From Papio anubis (lineage: Eukaryota; Chordata; Mammalia; Primates; Cercopithecidae): a DNA stretch of 64,000 bases. The notes beneath the pieces were generated by a model. That model saw only the letters and a list, made by a program, of their open reading frames with translations. It was not told the origin of the DNA and made no database searches. Positions 1-12,649 of this stretch are shown piece by piece (the first letter of the stretch is position 1; each line of letters starts with the position of its first letter). Where the stretch lies: assembly GCF_008728515.1 (NCBI RefSeq), contig NC_044981.1, positions 133,549,937-133,613,936 on the forward strand, written 5' to 3'. Position numbers and translations under genes: made by a program.

Positions 1-1057
1 GATATCCATAATTATTTTTATCTTATCTACATGAATTTTGGAAAAGCAAGTACTTCTATAAGTTATATCTAGTTTTATTTCTAGAAAGGTGAATCTGAGC
101 TCAGTTAAAGGAAACACAGCTGTCATGAATATGACTGTGTATCTCTAGATGTATGCATTATTTTTAAAGTACGAGAGAACCGACAAAGCAATGCCTAGAG
201 TATTTCTATAAATGGCATAATGAGGTAGTGTTCTGAAGTGAAATATCTCAGTACACTCAAATGATTCCTTAAAGGCACCATTTTAAAGAAACTAAGCTCC
301 TATTTATCTGCAAGCCATGCCCTCTGTCAAGGAAATAGTGCTCACATTTTTTGACCGGGTTTCAAATAAAACTAATTTTCAGACAATCTAAAAGAAAATA
401 TATAGAAGTAAATAAAAAATAAAAAGTGTTACCTTAAGATGACACACTGTGGTATTAAGTAAGAACCATTAATCTTATTATAAATCTAGGATACGGAGAC
501 AACAATACATATCTCAAACATCAGGTGCTAAACAAATGAAAGACCTGTAGGCAATTTTCTCTATCAAGGTATTTTTTCCATATGTTATGTTCTTGACATT
601 CTGAAGATTGTAATGCTTCAGATGATTGTGATTTGGTTGTATTCTTAGAAATGAAGTAGAGGAAAAGTGTGATACATAGAATTAAAACATGAGAGAAAAG
701 TAAAAAAATATATAGTGCTAAATTTTGGATAACCATTATGATGAAAATGAAGAGAAAATATTTTGAAGTCTTATTCTGCTACCATCCAATAGATCAAATA
801 GGTAACAAAGACAGAAACATCAGATTTTCAGTCATAGGCAAAATAGCTCAGAGAGACACAGTTACAAGATGAAATTATGTGGTTAATACTCTAACTGAAA
901 GCCACAGCTTTTGGTAGACATTCAAGTTTCTTTTTTAAGTGATACCCATTATTTGTGTAATTATTGATAGAAAAAAACAGCTCTTATTAGAACAGGTTAT
1001 TGAAAGCAATGTTGAGGAAACTTTGAATGCACTGAGGATGCATTCTTGCAAACGTAC
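1..1057 (-). other. LAMA2: LAMA2 intron, downstream part (truncated by window)
   Basis: AT-rich intron 3' of the exon ending at 1058. I see no exon, recognisable repeat or RNA gene. Confidence 0.8.
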
Positions 1058-1169
1058 TTCACAAGAGGAGCCGGTATACCCTGGTGGGCACTGACATACT
1101 TCTACAGCTGCTGCAACACTTCCATCAGTAGGATAGGAGACAGCGGATTCAAGGTTAACAGAGCTCAAC
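1058..1169 (-). CDS. LAMA2: LAMA2 internal exon (end of L4, start of EGF-like module)
   Basis: Third LAMA2 exon. The acceptor CTCTGCCATAG ends at 1170. The first G completes the Arg codon of the preceding exon, giving R-LSSVNLESAVSYPTDG, and the exon ends CQCPPGYTGSSCE. The donor is a strong GTACGT at 1057. It is 112 bp, phase 2 to phase 0. The CxCPPGYTGxSCE pattern is the split laminin EGF-like (LE) module that follows an L4 insertion. The reading frame stays open past the donor for about 40 codons, but those residues are intronic. One difference from remembered human LAMA2 is GSVAAAVEV for GSIAAAVEV. The next exon (human SCWPRHRR) lies outside the window. Confidence 0.97.
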
Positions 1170-1989
1170 CTATGGCAGAGGAAAAAAGAGATGGTGAATA
1201 AGTAAAGTTCTTAGGTATTATACAGCTGTAGGAATCATACAGCAACAATGACATAAATATAAGCCAATTATGTATGCTGAGAAAGGAAGTTGATTAATAC
1301 CATAACCAAAAGCTCTGGTCGTCTGTCACATTAGGTCAAGTTGGCTCTTTCTAAAGTGCTGACAATCACCACCAACCCCAAATGCTGAAGAGACATGAGA
1401 ATGTTCTTCCTCGTCTCTTGGCTCTTGGCTATGTGTTTTGATTTTCATTTTTTGAAGATAGATAGACATTTTTAAAATCATATAGTTAAAGGGATTTTTA
1501 AAATGGAAAACATTCCAATGACTGCTTGATTTCTTTTAGTGCTTAAACAAGGAAAGCAGAAGTAGACAATATTAACATTCCATCTCAGCTTTTACATTGA
1601 AATAAAGATGAAACAATTGTGTTTTCTTTTCCTTTGAGATAAACCTGCATGTTTGTCATTGGTATAAGCTAAAGTTTCTCAAAATGCTCAGTTGACTGAC
1701 TTAGAATGATCTCTGGGATTTGTTTTTGTCCTAAATTAAATCCATTGTTCTCTGTATCTATGGCCTTCATTTTATTGGTACTTTTTTACAATCTGGTGAT
1801 GTTGGTTGAGTGAATTGGCATAACTCATTGTTTTAGAGAAAAGCTGGTTTGGCCAAATGGAAAATTGGAAAAAATGCTGTCACACACACATTTCTTTTCT
1901 TATTATGCATTCACGATTTAAATAAATGTTACTGGTATCTTACTTGCTTTTCCTATTTTTCTGTAAAAAGACATTTTAAAAGCTTAATT

Positions 1990-2160
1990 ATTAAGAATAC
2001 AGTGGCCTAGAAGAAAATAACTTATTCTTTCTAGACCTCAATTTTTTCTTCTATACAATGGAGATAATATAATAGTCCATACACCTTGAGCTTGATTTAA
2101 AAGGAAAATGAATATAAAGTTCTTGTTTAATATGCAACACACGGTAGGTTATTATGAAAT
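1990..2160 (+). repeat. MIR-like SINE remnant
   Basis: CTTTCTAGACCTCAATTTTT followed by TATACAATGGAGATAATA matches the conserved MIR core and 3' part. Strongly diverged. Confidence 0.5.
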
Positions 2161-3109
2161 ACTAGACATTTTATTAACCTATTTTCATTGACTGTTGAAA
2201 CCAAATAAAAATGACTACATGAACATTACAAGAAATATACTTTTTACTATTTGTATCTCCAAATCATATTAGTGTATGAAAATACATTTTAAATAAACTC
2301 TAAGAGCACATAATTAAATGACTACTATTGACTCGTAATAATTACAGTTTTAAAAATTACTGATAGACGTTTTATAGCATATGATATGCCATCTTGTAAC
2401 CATAAGAAAGAAGCAACTGATTCTTGCTATGGCCTGCATTTTCAGTTCCATTCTCAGGAGTGATGGTAGATTTTTATTGATCAGTGATTCACACTTACCA
2501 AATAACTTGTTAGATTTGGGAATCAATGTTGGGAATTTGGGAATCAAGTCAGAGAGCAAAGCTAAAAGGCTCATTATAAGGTGTAAACGTATCTTCAAAA
2601 ATGATGATCTTTATCCAAATTGTAAGCTTTTCGGCAATAGATTTCTAAAATTTTCATTGCTTTTACCCCCACTTTGCTAAGCCTAGACACTTGAGAGTAC
2701 TTTTGAATATGTATGAGTTCATATATGATCAGGAAGCAGGAAAGGAAATTAACCCTGAAATCACCAAATACAGGCAGTTGGATGGAATCATCCTAGCTGC
2801 TGAGTGCTAGGAGGCACCCTCTAAAGACAAGCAAATTATCTTTACCTGTAAATAAACTCATCCAACACTATTAATTGAGTGCTATCTTCTCTAGAGGCAC
2901 ATTTTGGACAACCTGGTAGAAGGTCCTAGATTAGGCAAATATCACTGTTCTACAGTGTTTAGGTTACTTGTGTCATCTGAAAATCATTAAATGCTTTTTT
3001 CCCCCTTCACCAAGGAACCCTGTCAATGAAAAATGCAGTGTCACAGGCATTTCTTTTTCTTGTCATTAGTTCAGGTGTAATTCCCATCACATAAAATTAA
3101 GCATTTTAA

Positions 3110-3600
3110 ATTATACATAGAGAGGAAGTTTGATGTTTGGGGTAGGATGGACATTTTCAAACCTATTTAAAATGTAAAAAATAAATCGTACAATTCTGAC
3201 ATTTAGTACATTTACAATGTTGTGCAGCTACTACATACATCTAATTCTAAGACATTTTGTCAGCCCAAAAGAAAACCCAGAATCCATTAGGCAGTCATTC
3301 TCTATTCCCCTCTTCCTCTAACCCCTGTAAGCTAACAATCTGCTTTTGTCGCTATGAAGTTACCTATTCTAGATAACTTCACTGTAGCATGTATCAGTAT
3401 TTCATTTCTTTTTATGACTAATATTCACTGCATGTACATGCTACATTTTGTTTATTCATTCATCAGTTGATGAATATTTGGATTGTTTCTACCTTTGAGC
3501 TATCATAAATAGCATTGCTATTCATATTCGTGAACACATAATACCTATTTTCAATTCTTTTGGATATATATCTAGAAAGAGAATTTCTGGGCCTCATAAG
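3110..3600 (-). mobile_element. Old L1 fragment, antisense
   Basis: The plus strand reads like the reverse of an old L1 3' region, including CATTCATCAGTTGATGAATA, TTGGATTGTTTCTACCTTTG and TGGATATATATCTAGAAAGA. Strongly diverged. Confidence 0.7.
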
Positions 3601-3714
3601 TCTCCTTAACACAACAGGGTTTGGAAGAGTTACTAAACTAAAGACAGTACTTATGTTGGTATGAGCTTATGGGCTACTCCTTGAGAACTGAAACCTGTCC
3701 TGCCATCTATATAA

Positions 3715-3825
3715 GCAACATGATCATCTTCACACATGTTCAGTAGTTCAGTAGACTTTTGTTGAATGGGTGAATTGATGAATGGATGGATGAGTGGGTA
3801 GACAGATGGATAGATGTATACAAAA
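3715..3825 (+). repeat. Degenerate (ATGG)n stretch, possible L2-type tail
   Basis: TTTTGTTGAATGGGTGAATTGATGAATGGATGGATG followed by more ATGG/ATAG-like units. The lead-in resembles the 3' end of ancient LINEs. Confidence 0.5.
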
Positions 3826-5344
3826 GTAATTGACTAAATACTTAAATAAGAAATGAATAGATGAATGGAAAACAGTTCTATTACAATCAATGACTAACAC
3901 ACTCCATGACAAAGGATACAAGAAAGCCTACTAACCCCATTTCAGACAAATAAAATCAGATAAGTAAAAGACAAATTACTTGTTTGATTTGACATAGAAA
4001 ATGAACGGAAACTGTTATCATTAGAACTTGAGGCCAGAGACCAGAACTCACCTGAATGTATTGTGAAATCTAACTGCCTGGAATTAATGGACTGTCACTT
4101 GATAAGCCTATAATTCCGATCATTTTAATTTCAGAATTAGATGATTTCATGGTTGATATACTAGTTGATTATCATACAATAGATCACTATAATTTACTAA
4201 ACAGCAGATTGATCAACTGTATCTAGATACAGCCCAAGAATTTCTGATATAAAATTGACATGCAACACTTAAAGAAAGATTTCTGGAAATTTCAAAATAG
4301 AAGAATGAGCAATTGACTACTTTAAGAAACGGTTTTAAAAAAGATACAAAAACAAAAATATTTTCAGTGAACTGACAAATTTCATTTGTCTTTTGAACAA
4401 CAGATGTTCCTCTCCTTAATCTGTGTAACCATTTTGAGCTATGAGAAACTTCAACACTCAAACATCCTTCCCAGTAATATTCCACATTAGTATTCACCGA
4501 GCAATCCCAATGTTCATTAGGTTCTGCTATTTGTTAAATGGGATTTTAATGTGTTTAACAGTTTCAAGTGTTACTCATGAAGAAGGCTGCAGTTTATTTT
4601 TTTTTCCTTCAATATGGTCATTTTCTTGATATCAAACTGCATTCATTTAAATACATAATGTTGGAAGTAATAAAGCACTGAATTTTGGAGATGCATGAGC
4701 TATCAAAGAATTGTCAACTAAGTCAAATGCTTTAGCTGACTTTCCCTTCTTATTTTTATGCCTTGAAAATACAGAAAAGATGATGGATGAAGAGAGAGGA
4801 CATAATTCTACAAGTTACTATGGAAAATATTGGAACTGTTTCAGAGACATTGTCCTGGTGCTGCTTAAAGATTGTTCTCAATATTTTTGTTTTACTACAT
4901 TTCCCACCAGAATAAGACATGCTATATTATACTAAAACAACCAGCTCAAAACATTATACTTTAAAACAACAAAAAACCCTTGATGTTACAATTGTCTTTT
5001 TTCTATATATAGAGAGAGCAAGATATTTTATCTAAACATTTTCAATCTCACACCAAGTAAGAGCAGTAACTGACAGAATCTGATACTTTTGCAGCAATTT
5101 ATTAAAAGTGTATTAAATGCTAACACAAGAATTCATCTCTTCCTTCTTAGTTCTACCAGGATGCACTGTGCACACTTCTTCTGCACTATTTATATTATCA
5201 TAAATGTACAGCATGTATATATATATCTGTCTTCTCTGCTGTACAATGCCTTCTTTGAGTTGAATGATCATTTGTCCACCTTTGTATCCTTATAGCCTAG
5301 CCTAGAATGACTGCTTCTTAATAGTTACTACTTACTGTCTACTA

Positions 5345-5560
5345 TCTTCTGTGCACTATGATACAGGTTGGAAAGACATTTCATTTAAGTATCAATAAAC
5401 AATGTAACAACCCATGTCTAGTCACATTTACAAATGAAGAATCTGAGGCTCAGAGGAGTAAAGAGCCTTGTCCAACATAATACCATTAGCAAAAGGTGCA
5501 GCATAGATTCAAACTCAAGCACGACTCCAAAACCAGAGATCTCCTTGTTACCCTGCATTG
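5345..5560 (-). repeat. MIR-like SINE remnant
   Basis: AAATGAAGAATCTGAGGCTC and TTCAAACTCAAGCACGACTC are the reverse complement of MIR-like segments. Confidence 0.55.
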
Positions 5561-5607
5561 CCTCCCAACATATGCTAGATACTATTTCAGGTGCTTAACA
5601 TACATTG

Positions 5608-5830
5608 TGAGGCGGATCATTAAGAAACAGAGATCATATTCACGTGAAACTCGCCTCTACTAAACAGCAAAAATTAGCCGGGCGCGTTGTGGGCCTGCAG
5701 TCCAGCCACTCGGGAGGCTGAGGCAGGAGAATGGCGGGAACCCGGGAGGCGGAGCTTGCAGCAGAGCTGAGATCCGCCACTGCACTACAGCCTGGGCGAC
5801 AGAGCTGGTGACTGGCCTCAAAAAAATAAA
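5608..5830 (+). mobile_element. 5'-truncated, internally deleted Alu
   Basis: Starts at GAGGCGGATCA, is damaged to 5650, then continues TTAGCCGGGCGCG through GCCTGGGCGACAGAGC and a short A tail. AACATACA occurs at both edges (about 5597 and 5832), a possible short duplication. Antisense to LAMA2. Confidence 0.85.
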
Positions 5831-6521
5831 AAACATACACAAGCTTGGCCTTAATTGCCAATCTTGAAATTTAGACATTGTTTCTGCCATTGTATAGAAG
5901 AGGAACTAAGATTTAGAGAGAGAATCATGGAAGGTGCTCAGTAAATATTTGCAGACTGAACGAATCGAATACTTACAGAATAGCATTGGGAGGTAGTCAA
6001 AGATAATGGGAAGGAAACGTAGGGTAAAATTTTGACTGCACCTCTTACCAATAGCCGGATGCCAAGGGAGCTGCAAAAATCTTTTTAAGTCCTAGTATAA
6101 ATCAGCAAAATGTCTTCAAAATGTAGTTACCCAAATCATTAACTTCAGAAGGCAGAGGTACACTGTGTACCTATCAACACTATTTCTATGATTATCAAAG
6201 ACTCCTTTGCTTACAAGAATTTTTCTAGATTATTATATAAATTCTGTATAATCTTTTTTGATCCCAAACCCCAAAATTTACACTAAAAGTTGTGTAAAAA
6301 TATCTTGCCTTGAAAATATTTTGTATTTATTTTCAAGCAATACTCATGAGTTGTATCAATGATAAAGTCATGATGGACTTGGTTATGCTGTGGTAACAAC
6401 TCCAAAATCCCAGTGGCTTCACAGAAAACAAAGACTTACTCATGTAAAATCCTCTACAGGCCTGGGTGACTGTTAGGGCAGCTGATCTCTGTGTGCTAAA
6501 TCTGTATTCCAGGCTGGTGTG

Positions 6522-6822
6522 TTTTTTTTTCTTTTTTTTTTTTGACAGAGTGTCCCTCTGTTGCCCAGACTGGAGTGCAATGGCGAGATCTCGGCTCACT
6601 GCAACCTCTGCCTCCCAGGATCAAGCCATTCTACTGCCTCAGCCTTCTGAGTAGCTGGGATTACAGGCATGCGCCACTACGCCCGGCTAATTTTGGTATT
6701 TTTAGTAGAGACAGGGTTTCACCATGTTGGTCAGGCTGGTCTCGAACTCCTGATCTCATGATCTGCCCGCCTCGGCCTCCCAAATTGCTGGGATTATAGG
6801 CACAAGCCACCGCGCCTGGCCC
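6522..6822 (-). mobile_element. Alu, full length
   Basis: Leading T tract (6522-6543), the reverse-complement Alu body and end at CACCGCGCCTGGCC. Sense to LAMA2. Confidence 0.95.
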
Positions 6823-7439
6823 CAAGCTGTTTTTTAATCTGTTTGCTGAGTAAGCTGCAGAGAGTCTCACATTGGAAATTCAACGTTAAACCAGGTGGAA
6901 AAAAAATACATTTCCGACACAGTTCATTGGCTAAACCAAGTCATATGACACATCTACCCTCCAGGGTTAGAGAAATGCAATATCCCTTATGGATGAGATT
7001 GGAAATTTGGTGAACTCTACTAATGTCTACTGTAAAGTAAGAGGAAAACACATTTTGTGCAAAGTTCTGTATCTAATGTAGGTGCTTCATAAAAGCCTTT
7101 CTTAATTTAAAGACCAAGGATGTTACTAAATCCAAGGCTTGGAGAATTTAAAGGAGAAAGATGGACAGTTCAGTTAGGTTGATTTCTCTTATACTCTTAA
7201 AAGAAGAAGGAAAAGTGTTCTACTTGTGCCTTCATCTTCCTAGTGAGGACAGTGAGAAGAAAATAAATTATTTTATCTAATGGGTATCAGGATTCTGGAA
7301 AAAAAATGACAGTAAGAACTGTCATATGTATGGAAATACCAGTATGTGCCTTTCTCTAGAGGTCTCTAAGTCTTAATGGTATTTGGAGAAAACGTGATCC
7401 TTTGGGATGAAGTAGATAAGATAGAAATGCTTCATATTT

Positions 7440-7660
7440 GTATGCTGGGTTATCACTAGCCAAGTGCTTTTGCAGCTCTGTAATTCAATTCTTGCGGCGA
7501 CCTTTTGAAGTTGGCAGGGCAATTGTCGTCCTCCTTATTTTACAGATGAAGTGATTGAAGTCCAAAGAGGTCAAAACCATACTTATGTTTACAACTATTA
7601 AATAGCTGACTTGAAGACAAAAGTCAAAATCCTTGACCCGCAGTCCAGTTCTCCTTCCGT
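7440..7660 (-). repeat. MIR-like SINE remnant
   Basis: CCTTATTTTACAGATGAAGTGATTGAAGTC is the reverse complement of the MIR 3' core. Confidence 0.5.
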
Positions 7661-8949
7661 TATACAATTCCATCTAATCATATAACTGGAGGAACCTAAG
7701 CCCATTTGCTGAAAGAACTGCCACGGAAGTAAATCCACTGTAAATAAGTCTAAATATGAATTTTTGTTGAGCTTCAATTTACTCGTGCTTGCACACAAAC
7801 AGTATACCAAGTCAGAAGCCTACTGTGGAAGACAAGTTGAAATCAATTCAAGTGATGTTTTGCAAATATGACTCAATCTACTAGTAGATCAAAGATAATA
7901 TATAACAAGCTTACTGACTGACTCCAGATTCATGCTCACTTTCAGCTCACCTGAGTGGGTAGGAGTTTCAAATCTGACACTGGCTTTTACTTACTGAACC
8001 ACAGTGCTTTAGGTAATATAGGTGACAGAAAGTAGCCACCTACTTGGATTAGCTCTTTTGTCATTTCACAGAGTCGCACTGTGAATGCATTCTTCCTATA
8101 TGGCGAAACCTCAGAAGACTGCAAATGAAACCAGTGATTTTAAGATGGGTAGACACTGAAACTGTCTGACATAAATCAAGGGAAAATGTCTCTGTATTAA
8201 CTAGCCTGAAAAGCAATGCTGACAAAAATAAATAAGCCCCCCTAGCCACTTTTTTTTTTCAATTTGGTTGTCATTCATTTTGAAAGCTGGAGGACTCATC
8301 TCTTTGTACTGTTTAAACATCACGACAATCTCTATTTACTAAATGGGAAAAACATAATTAATTCCTAAGTGCTGCTTCTCATCTCCATGGCATTTTAACC
8401 CAGCTTCTAGAAGAATTGCCTATGCAAAAGAGGTACATTGTTTGGCAATGGTTCTGTTTATGATTCTGCAGTTCTCTCCTTTGGGAAATGGTAATGATGA
8501 TTAGACTAAGTTGAAATATTACCAGTGAAAGGCAAACTAGGCAGCACAGGGAAATGATGGGGAACAGGGAGGTGAGAGGTGGTGGCATCAGCAATAAAAA
8601 CTCCAATACTGGAGACATTGCTTTCATTAAAGGTATACTGGGTTGTCAGACTGGGGTCACATTTGAACATCTAACTTAATCTGATTTAGAAGCAAGTTCC
8701 TATGACACCTTGTGTTACTTATTATTAGAGTAGAAAAGGAGAAGGGTAAAGAGCCCATTCAGACACAGTTGAAGTTAAAATTCTGTCAGATAAAAATGTC
8801 GTTGTTTTAAAAATAAAAAAACATAGCAGCCTACAGCAGTTAATCAGACACAAGCAGATTTGGTTCAAGTCAGGGAGTTTGTTCTTTAGAAAACAAGGGA
8901 GTGTGGGGGAGAACAAGAAAAACCTGAAAGTTTTTAGGTGATGAGTACT

Positions 8950-9130
8950 TTCCTAATTATCACATATCATGTTAACAAAGACCCTGAAAAGTAGGCATTA
9001 GTATACTCACTTTACACCGGAAAGAAACGTTCCTCAAGGCCTAATCACTTGCCCAAGGTCACACATACAGTAAGCAATAAAGCTTATTGAATTTCTACTC
9101 AGTTTGGTTCCAAAGTTCATATTCTTTCCT
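8950..9130 (-). repeat. MIR-like SINE remnant
   Basis: AATCACTTGCCCAAGGTCACACA is the highly conserved MIR core in reverse orientation. Confidence 0.65.
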
Positions 9131-9640
9131 TTATACCATGTGGCTGTTATAGTCTTAAAGTGTTTTATAGTGAGATCGGTGGTTACTTAAATGAAAAGAC
9201 TTACGTTTCTTATTACAATGTATATACTATTAAGCCAGAAACTAGTTAACAACCACTGGAAGGAAATATTTTAGAAACTGCTTTCCAAATAAGGGTGCCC
9301 TGGAAAGTATATCTTTTAGTTTCCCACTCTGAACCATCATAAAGGAGACTTTATTTTCCAATATAACATTTCTCAATATAGGAATCATTATTGATCACAC
9401 GTTCTGACACAATTGTGAGCGAATCATCAATAATAATAAAAACCGAGACGAATTTATTCTGGGCATTTAAAACTGCAAAGGTTTAAAAGGAAAACCTTTG
9501 AGAAAACTAGGGCTCCGTTCTTATCTGCTCTTTGAAGACAGCAAGTCCTAGGTGCCTTAAAAAATTCACTCCGGGGCGGCTCCTGCACCTTTGCCCCAAA
9601 GCAAATGAGTGAACGTTGGAGCTGCAGTTCTTGATTTTAC

Positions 9641-9852
9641 CTGAAGATGGCATCCATCCCAAAGCTGTATGTGATTTGTAGGAGGACTCTCTTCAAATTC
9701 GCAAGCACTGTCATAAATTCCTTTCTACTGATTGGAAAATGTGTGCCATGTATGGTAAATGATTCTTCTTTAAGCAACAATACATTAACATGTTCTTCAG
9801 ATGGGTGCAGGTACACCTCATCTTGGGCTGTGCTGATTCTCAAGTCATTACC
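9641..9852 (-). CDS. LAMA2: LAMA2 internal exon (L4 domain, 70 2/3 codons)
   Basis: Second LAMA2 exon in transcript order. The minus-strand acceptor CCCTTTAG ends at 9853. The exon then reads GNDLRISTAQDEVYLHP, continues through KEFMTVLANLKRVLLQITYS and ends GMDAIF plus AG, the first two bases of an Arg codon; the donor is GTAAAA at 9640. The 212 bp run from phase 0 to phase 2 and join in frame to the G that opens the exon at 1169. The segment is the C-terminal half of the L4 globular domain of the alpha-2 short arm. Relative to remembered human sequence the stretch FPISRKEF differs from FPVRRKEF. A minus-strand Alu lies about 145 bp upstream in the intron. Confidence 0.97.
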
Positions 9853-9997
9853 CTAAAGGGAGGAAAAAAAAAGAAAGCACAAAGGGTAAAACTGAAAAGA
9901 GGGTACAAAAGTGTCAAACATATCTCTATTTGGATCCTCCACCCTCAATAGACTTTTAACTTTTTAAATTTATGTTTATTTTTTATTTATTTATGTG

Positions 9998-10276
9998 TTT
10001 TGGAGACAGAGTCTCTGTCTATCCCCTGGAGTGCAATGGCGTGATCTCCGCTCGCTGCCACCTGCCTCCCAGCTTCAAGCAATTCTCATGCCTCAGCCTC
10101 CCTAGTAGCTGGGATTACAGGTGCCTGCCACCAAGCCCGGCTAATTTTTTGTGTTTGTAGAAGAGGTGAGGGTTTTGCCATGTTGGCCAGTCTGGTCTCA
10201 ACTCTGACATCAGGTGATCCACCTGCCTCAGCCTCCCAAAGTGCTGGGATTACAGGTGTGAGCCACCATGCCTGCC
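9998..10276 (-). mobile_element. Alu, 3' tail degenerate
   Basis: Reverse-complement Alu from GGAGACAGAGTCTCTG to GAGCCACCATGCCTGCC. Lies 145 bp upstream of the LAMA2 exon at 9852, in the sense orientation. Confidence 0.93.
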
Positions 10277-10832
10277 TTTAGTAGACTTTTATTTTCGGGT
10301 TGGCTTTCCCTATCATTCAGGCAATATATTTGTGGGATACATGAAGGGAAGGCAATGCAATTTCAATATTAACCTTAGCCAAATGCATTATGAAGCATAT
10401 GCTTCTTGCTTCTTGGTTTGGCATGATGTTAGTTCCCCATTAACTAAAATAATAGCTACCTGACAACTCACAAACATATATGTGATTACAAACACCTCAA
10501 ATTGACAAAAGTGCACAAAAGTTACATATTTCAAATATTTTATGATGGATGTGGGTTGTGTAGAACAACAGGGAAAGAAACTTAAAACTGAATTAAGCTA
10601 TTACTTTAAAGGAACTTTCTACATGGGAAAAAACAAACAATAAGAAAGACTGCAGTCTAATTCTCAAAATAGGATAATGGCATCTAAGGAGTATATTGAA
10701 TGACCTATGACATTTAGGTAATCCTTCTTGTCTTAGTTCATTCACATGAATGCTACGTAATTTCACTCAACACTTTGCATTTAGAGAACTCCTTTCATCT
10801 TAAAGGAATTCCAAAGTATACATCTAGTTGCC

Positions 10833-10863
<31 letters not shown>

Positions 10864-10911
10864 GAGAGAGAGAGAGAGACACACACACAGAGAGAGAGAG
10901 AGAAAGAGAGT
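10833..10911. repeat. Compound microsatellite (TA)n(CA)n(GA)n
   Basis: Blocks of TA, CA, GA, CA and GA dinucleotides in succession, ending in GAGAAAGAGAG. Confidence 0.95.
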
Positions 10912-11700
10912 AAGAGCAGACCACTTCATCCCATACTGGAAAATGTCCATTTTGAGGAAAGAATTTTTTATTTTGTCATAGATTCACATGCATGAAAGTT
11001 TCAAGACAGAAGAACAACAGAGCCTGGTGCTAAATTAACATCTACCCATTTGGAATCATGAACATGCATGCATGTGTGTGCCTCTGAATATGTATCAGTG
11101 TCGAGGGGAGGGGATACATTATTGGAAAGAATGGATATGATAAGAAAGGGTGGCAGAGAGCCTCTAAGGAAACTTCAGGCTTCGAGCATTTTGAAATTGC
11201 CTATGGCCCTTCAAATCTTGAAAGCAGTTTCTCCTGTACCTTTCTTACCTAAAACAGGATTTTGAAGTCGAGATTAAACTATCGCTAAATAAACAAGTTT
11301 CCTGTTTCATTTTATTTTATCTAATGTAATCAAAGAAGTAGACAATAAAATCTACCTGGAAGCAAGCGAAAATGAGAAAAACACAACTATGTAAATTAGC
11401 GTGTACCTAAACACTTTCATAATATTTATATTTTGGAAACATGATTCTTATGTTTGAAATTTCATTTCAAGTCTGGTCTAGAGTTCTCCTTTATCATTCA
11501 AACCCAACAAATATACTCAATCTTCTAGATATGTCTCAGAGTGAAACATAAGAGTGGCATTAAAAACTCCTAAGGTATATATTTTTAGTAGTCACGTAAG
11601 TCAATGTCAAACGAGGCAGGTAAAAAATACAGTACTGGTAACCTCAAGTAACATAAGGAAGTAACATGGGTGAACATCAATGATGCTCTCAGTACTCTAC

Positions 11701-11802
11701 CTCTAAGATAATCATAAACTGGAGAACATGTTCTGTATCTTCTTCCTCTTCTTCCAGGTCATATGATATGGTAAATGTCAACTGTCCTCCTACTGCTGGG
11801 AG
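11701..11802 (-). CDS. LAMA2: LAMA2 internal exon (L4 domain, 34 codons)
   Basis: Coding exon of the laminin alpha-2 chain, the heavy chain of laminin-211, a muscle and Schwann-cell basement-membrane protein that binds dystroglycan and integrins through its C-terminal part. Read on the minus strand, an acceptor (CTTGTAG, ending at 11803) is followed by 34 open codons beginning LPAVGGQLTFTISYDL, then an acidic EEEEED run, and ending MIILE. The donor GTAGAG follows at 11700. The exon is 102 bp and phase 0 at both ends. The residues are those I know from the L4 (laminin IV) domain of LAMA2 and continue directly into GNDLRIS of the exon at 9852. Compared with remembered human LAMA2 I see DTEHVLQF where human has DTERVLQL. 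The upstream exon, expected to end in YLGNK, was not found up to 64000. Confidence 0.95.
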
Positions 11803-12649
11803 CTACAAGACAGAAGATGCATAATCATTACAGGATAGGAGATGGGCTATTAAATCATATTTTACTTATTGTTGTATAAGAATTTTATTGTTCTAGAGGG
11901 CAGTATTTGCAAGAAGCAGAAATCACTGGAGTATGGAGTGGGAACGATAGGCATTTATTTAGGAGTAACCTTTTACAAACCTTACTCATCAACTGCAAGC
12001 CTGACATAAACATAAATTTATGTATTGTTTTCCCCAGTATTGCAGGCTTGCTGAAATAGGTTAAGGTCCATGAAGCCAAACACCAGACTCTCCTGTCAAC
12101 TTCTTAGTCTATAGTTTGAGCTTTACAAATCCCAAACAGAGAATGATCTTTGTCAAAATTGGGAGATTTCTACCCATCCCTGAGGGTCACTCACTTTCTG
12201 TGAGTCTGGATTCTTTCAACAAAGACATCCCTCCATTTGACAGGTACTTTACATAACCCGTACACTAAGCTGAGAAATGTTATTGGTTAAAGAAAAACAA
12301 AAGGTTAGCAGCAAGTTTTATTTTATATTAAAATTCAATCAAAACAGCCAAAGAAGGTATACTTTCCTCTGTGTAATTTAATAGGCTTAGTTTGAATAAA
12401 TATTATCCTCTTTTCATTAAGTGAACTTCTTTCCTTCTAACATACATGCCAAGCACCATGTATATACACTTGAGGTTTACGTTTTTTGACATTGACAGTC
12501 ACCTTGTAGAAATTAAGAAAAAAATGGGAAAGCAAGATCATTTATAGGACAGGAATCAAAATTGAAGTTGTGAGTGACAGATTCAATGCAAATACTGCAA
12601 TCCTTTTTTAAAAATTCCACTCCAGTACTGTAAATAGAGACATTCATAA

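Larger units (their letters stand above)
1170..9640 (-). other. LAMA2: LAMA2 intron of about 8.5 kb
   Basis: Lies between the exons at 9641-9852 and 1058-1169. It holds an old antisense L1 fragment, MIR-like remnants and two Alus, listed separately. The remaining stretches (1170-1985, 2165-3100, 3830-5335, 5840-6515, 6825-7435, 7665-8945, 9135-9640) are AT-rich and I recognise nothing in them. Confidence 0.85.
9853..11700 (-). other. LAMA2: LAMA2 intron of about 1.85 kb
   Basis: Lies between the exons at 11701-11802 and 9641-9852. It contains one Alu and one compound microsatellite; the rest appears unique. Confidence 0.9.

Noticed and set aside
935..1057. Open frame continuing past the LAMA2 exon end
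   Set aside because: A strong GTACGT donor ends the exon at 1058, and the residues beyond do not match laminin.
6466..6870. Open frames over Alu elements here and at 10000, 21830, 26300, 38560, 41720, 55100, 59150 and 63180
   Set aside because: They are the usual Alu-derived frames on either strand, with no splice sites or starts supporting expression.
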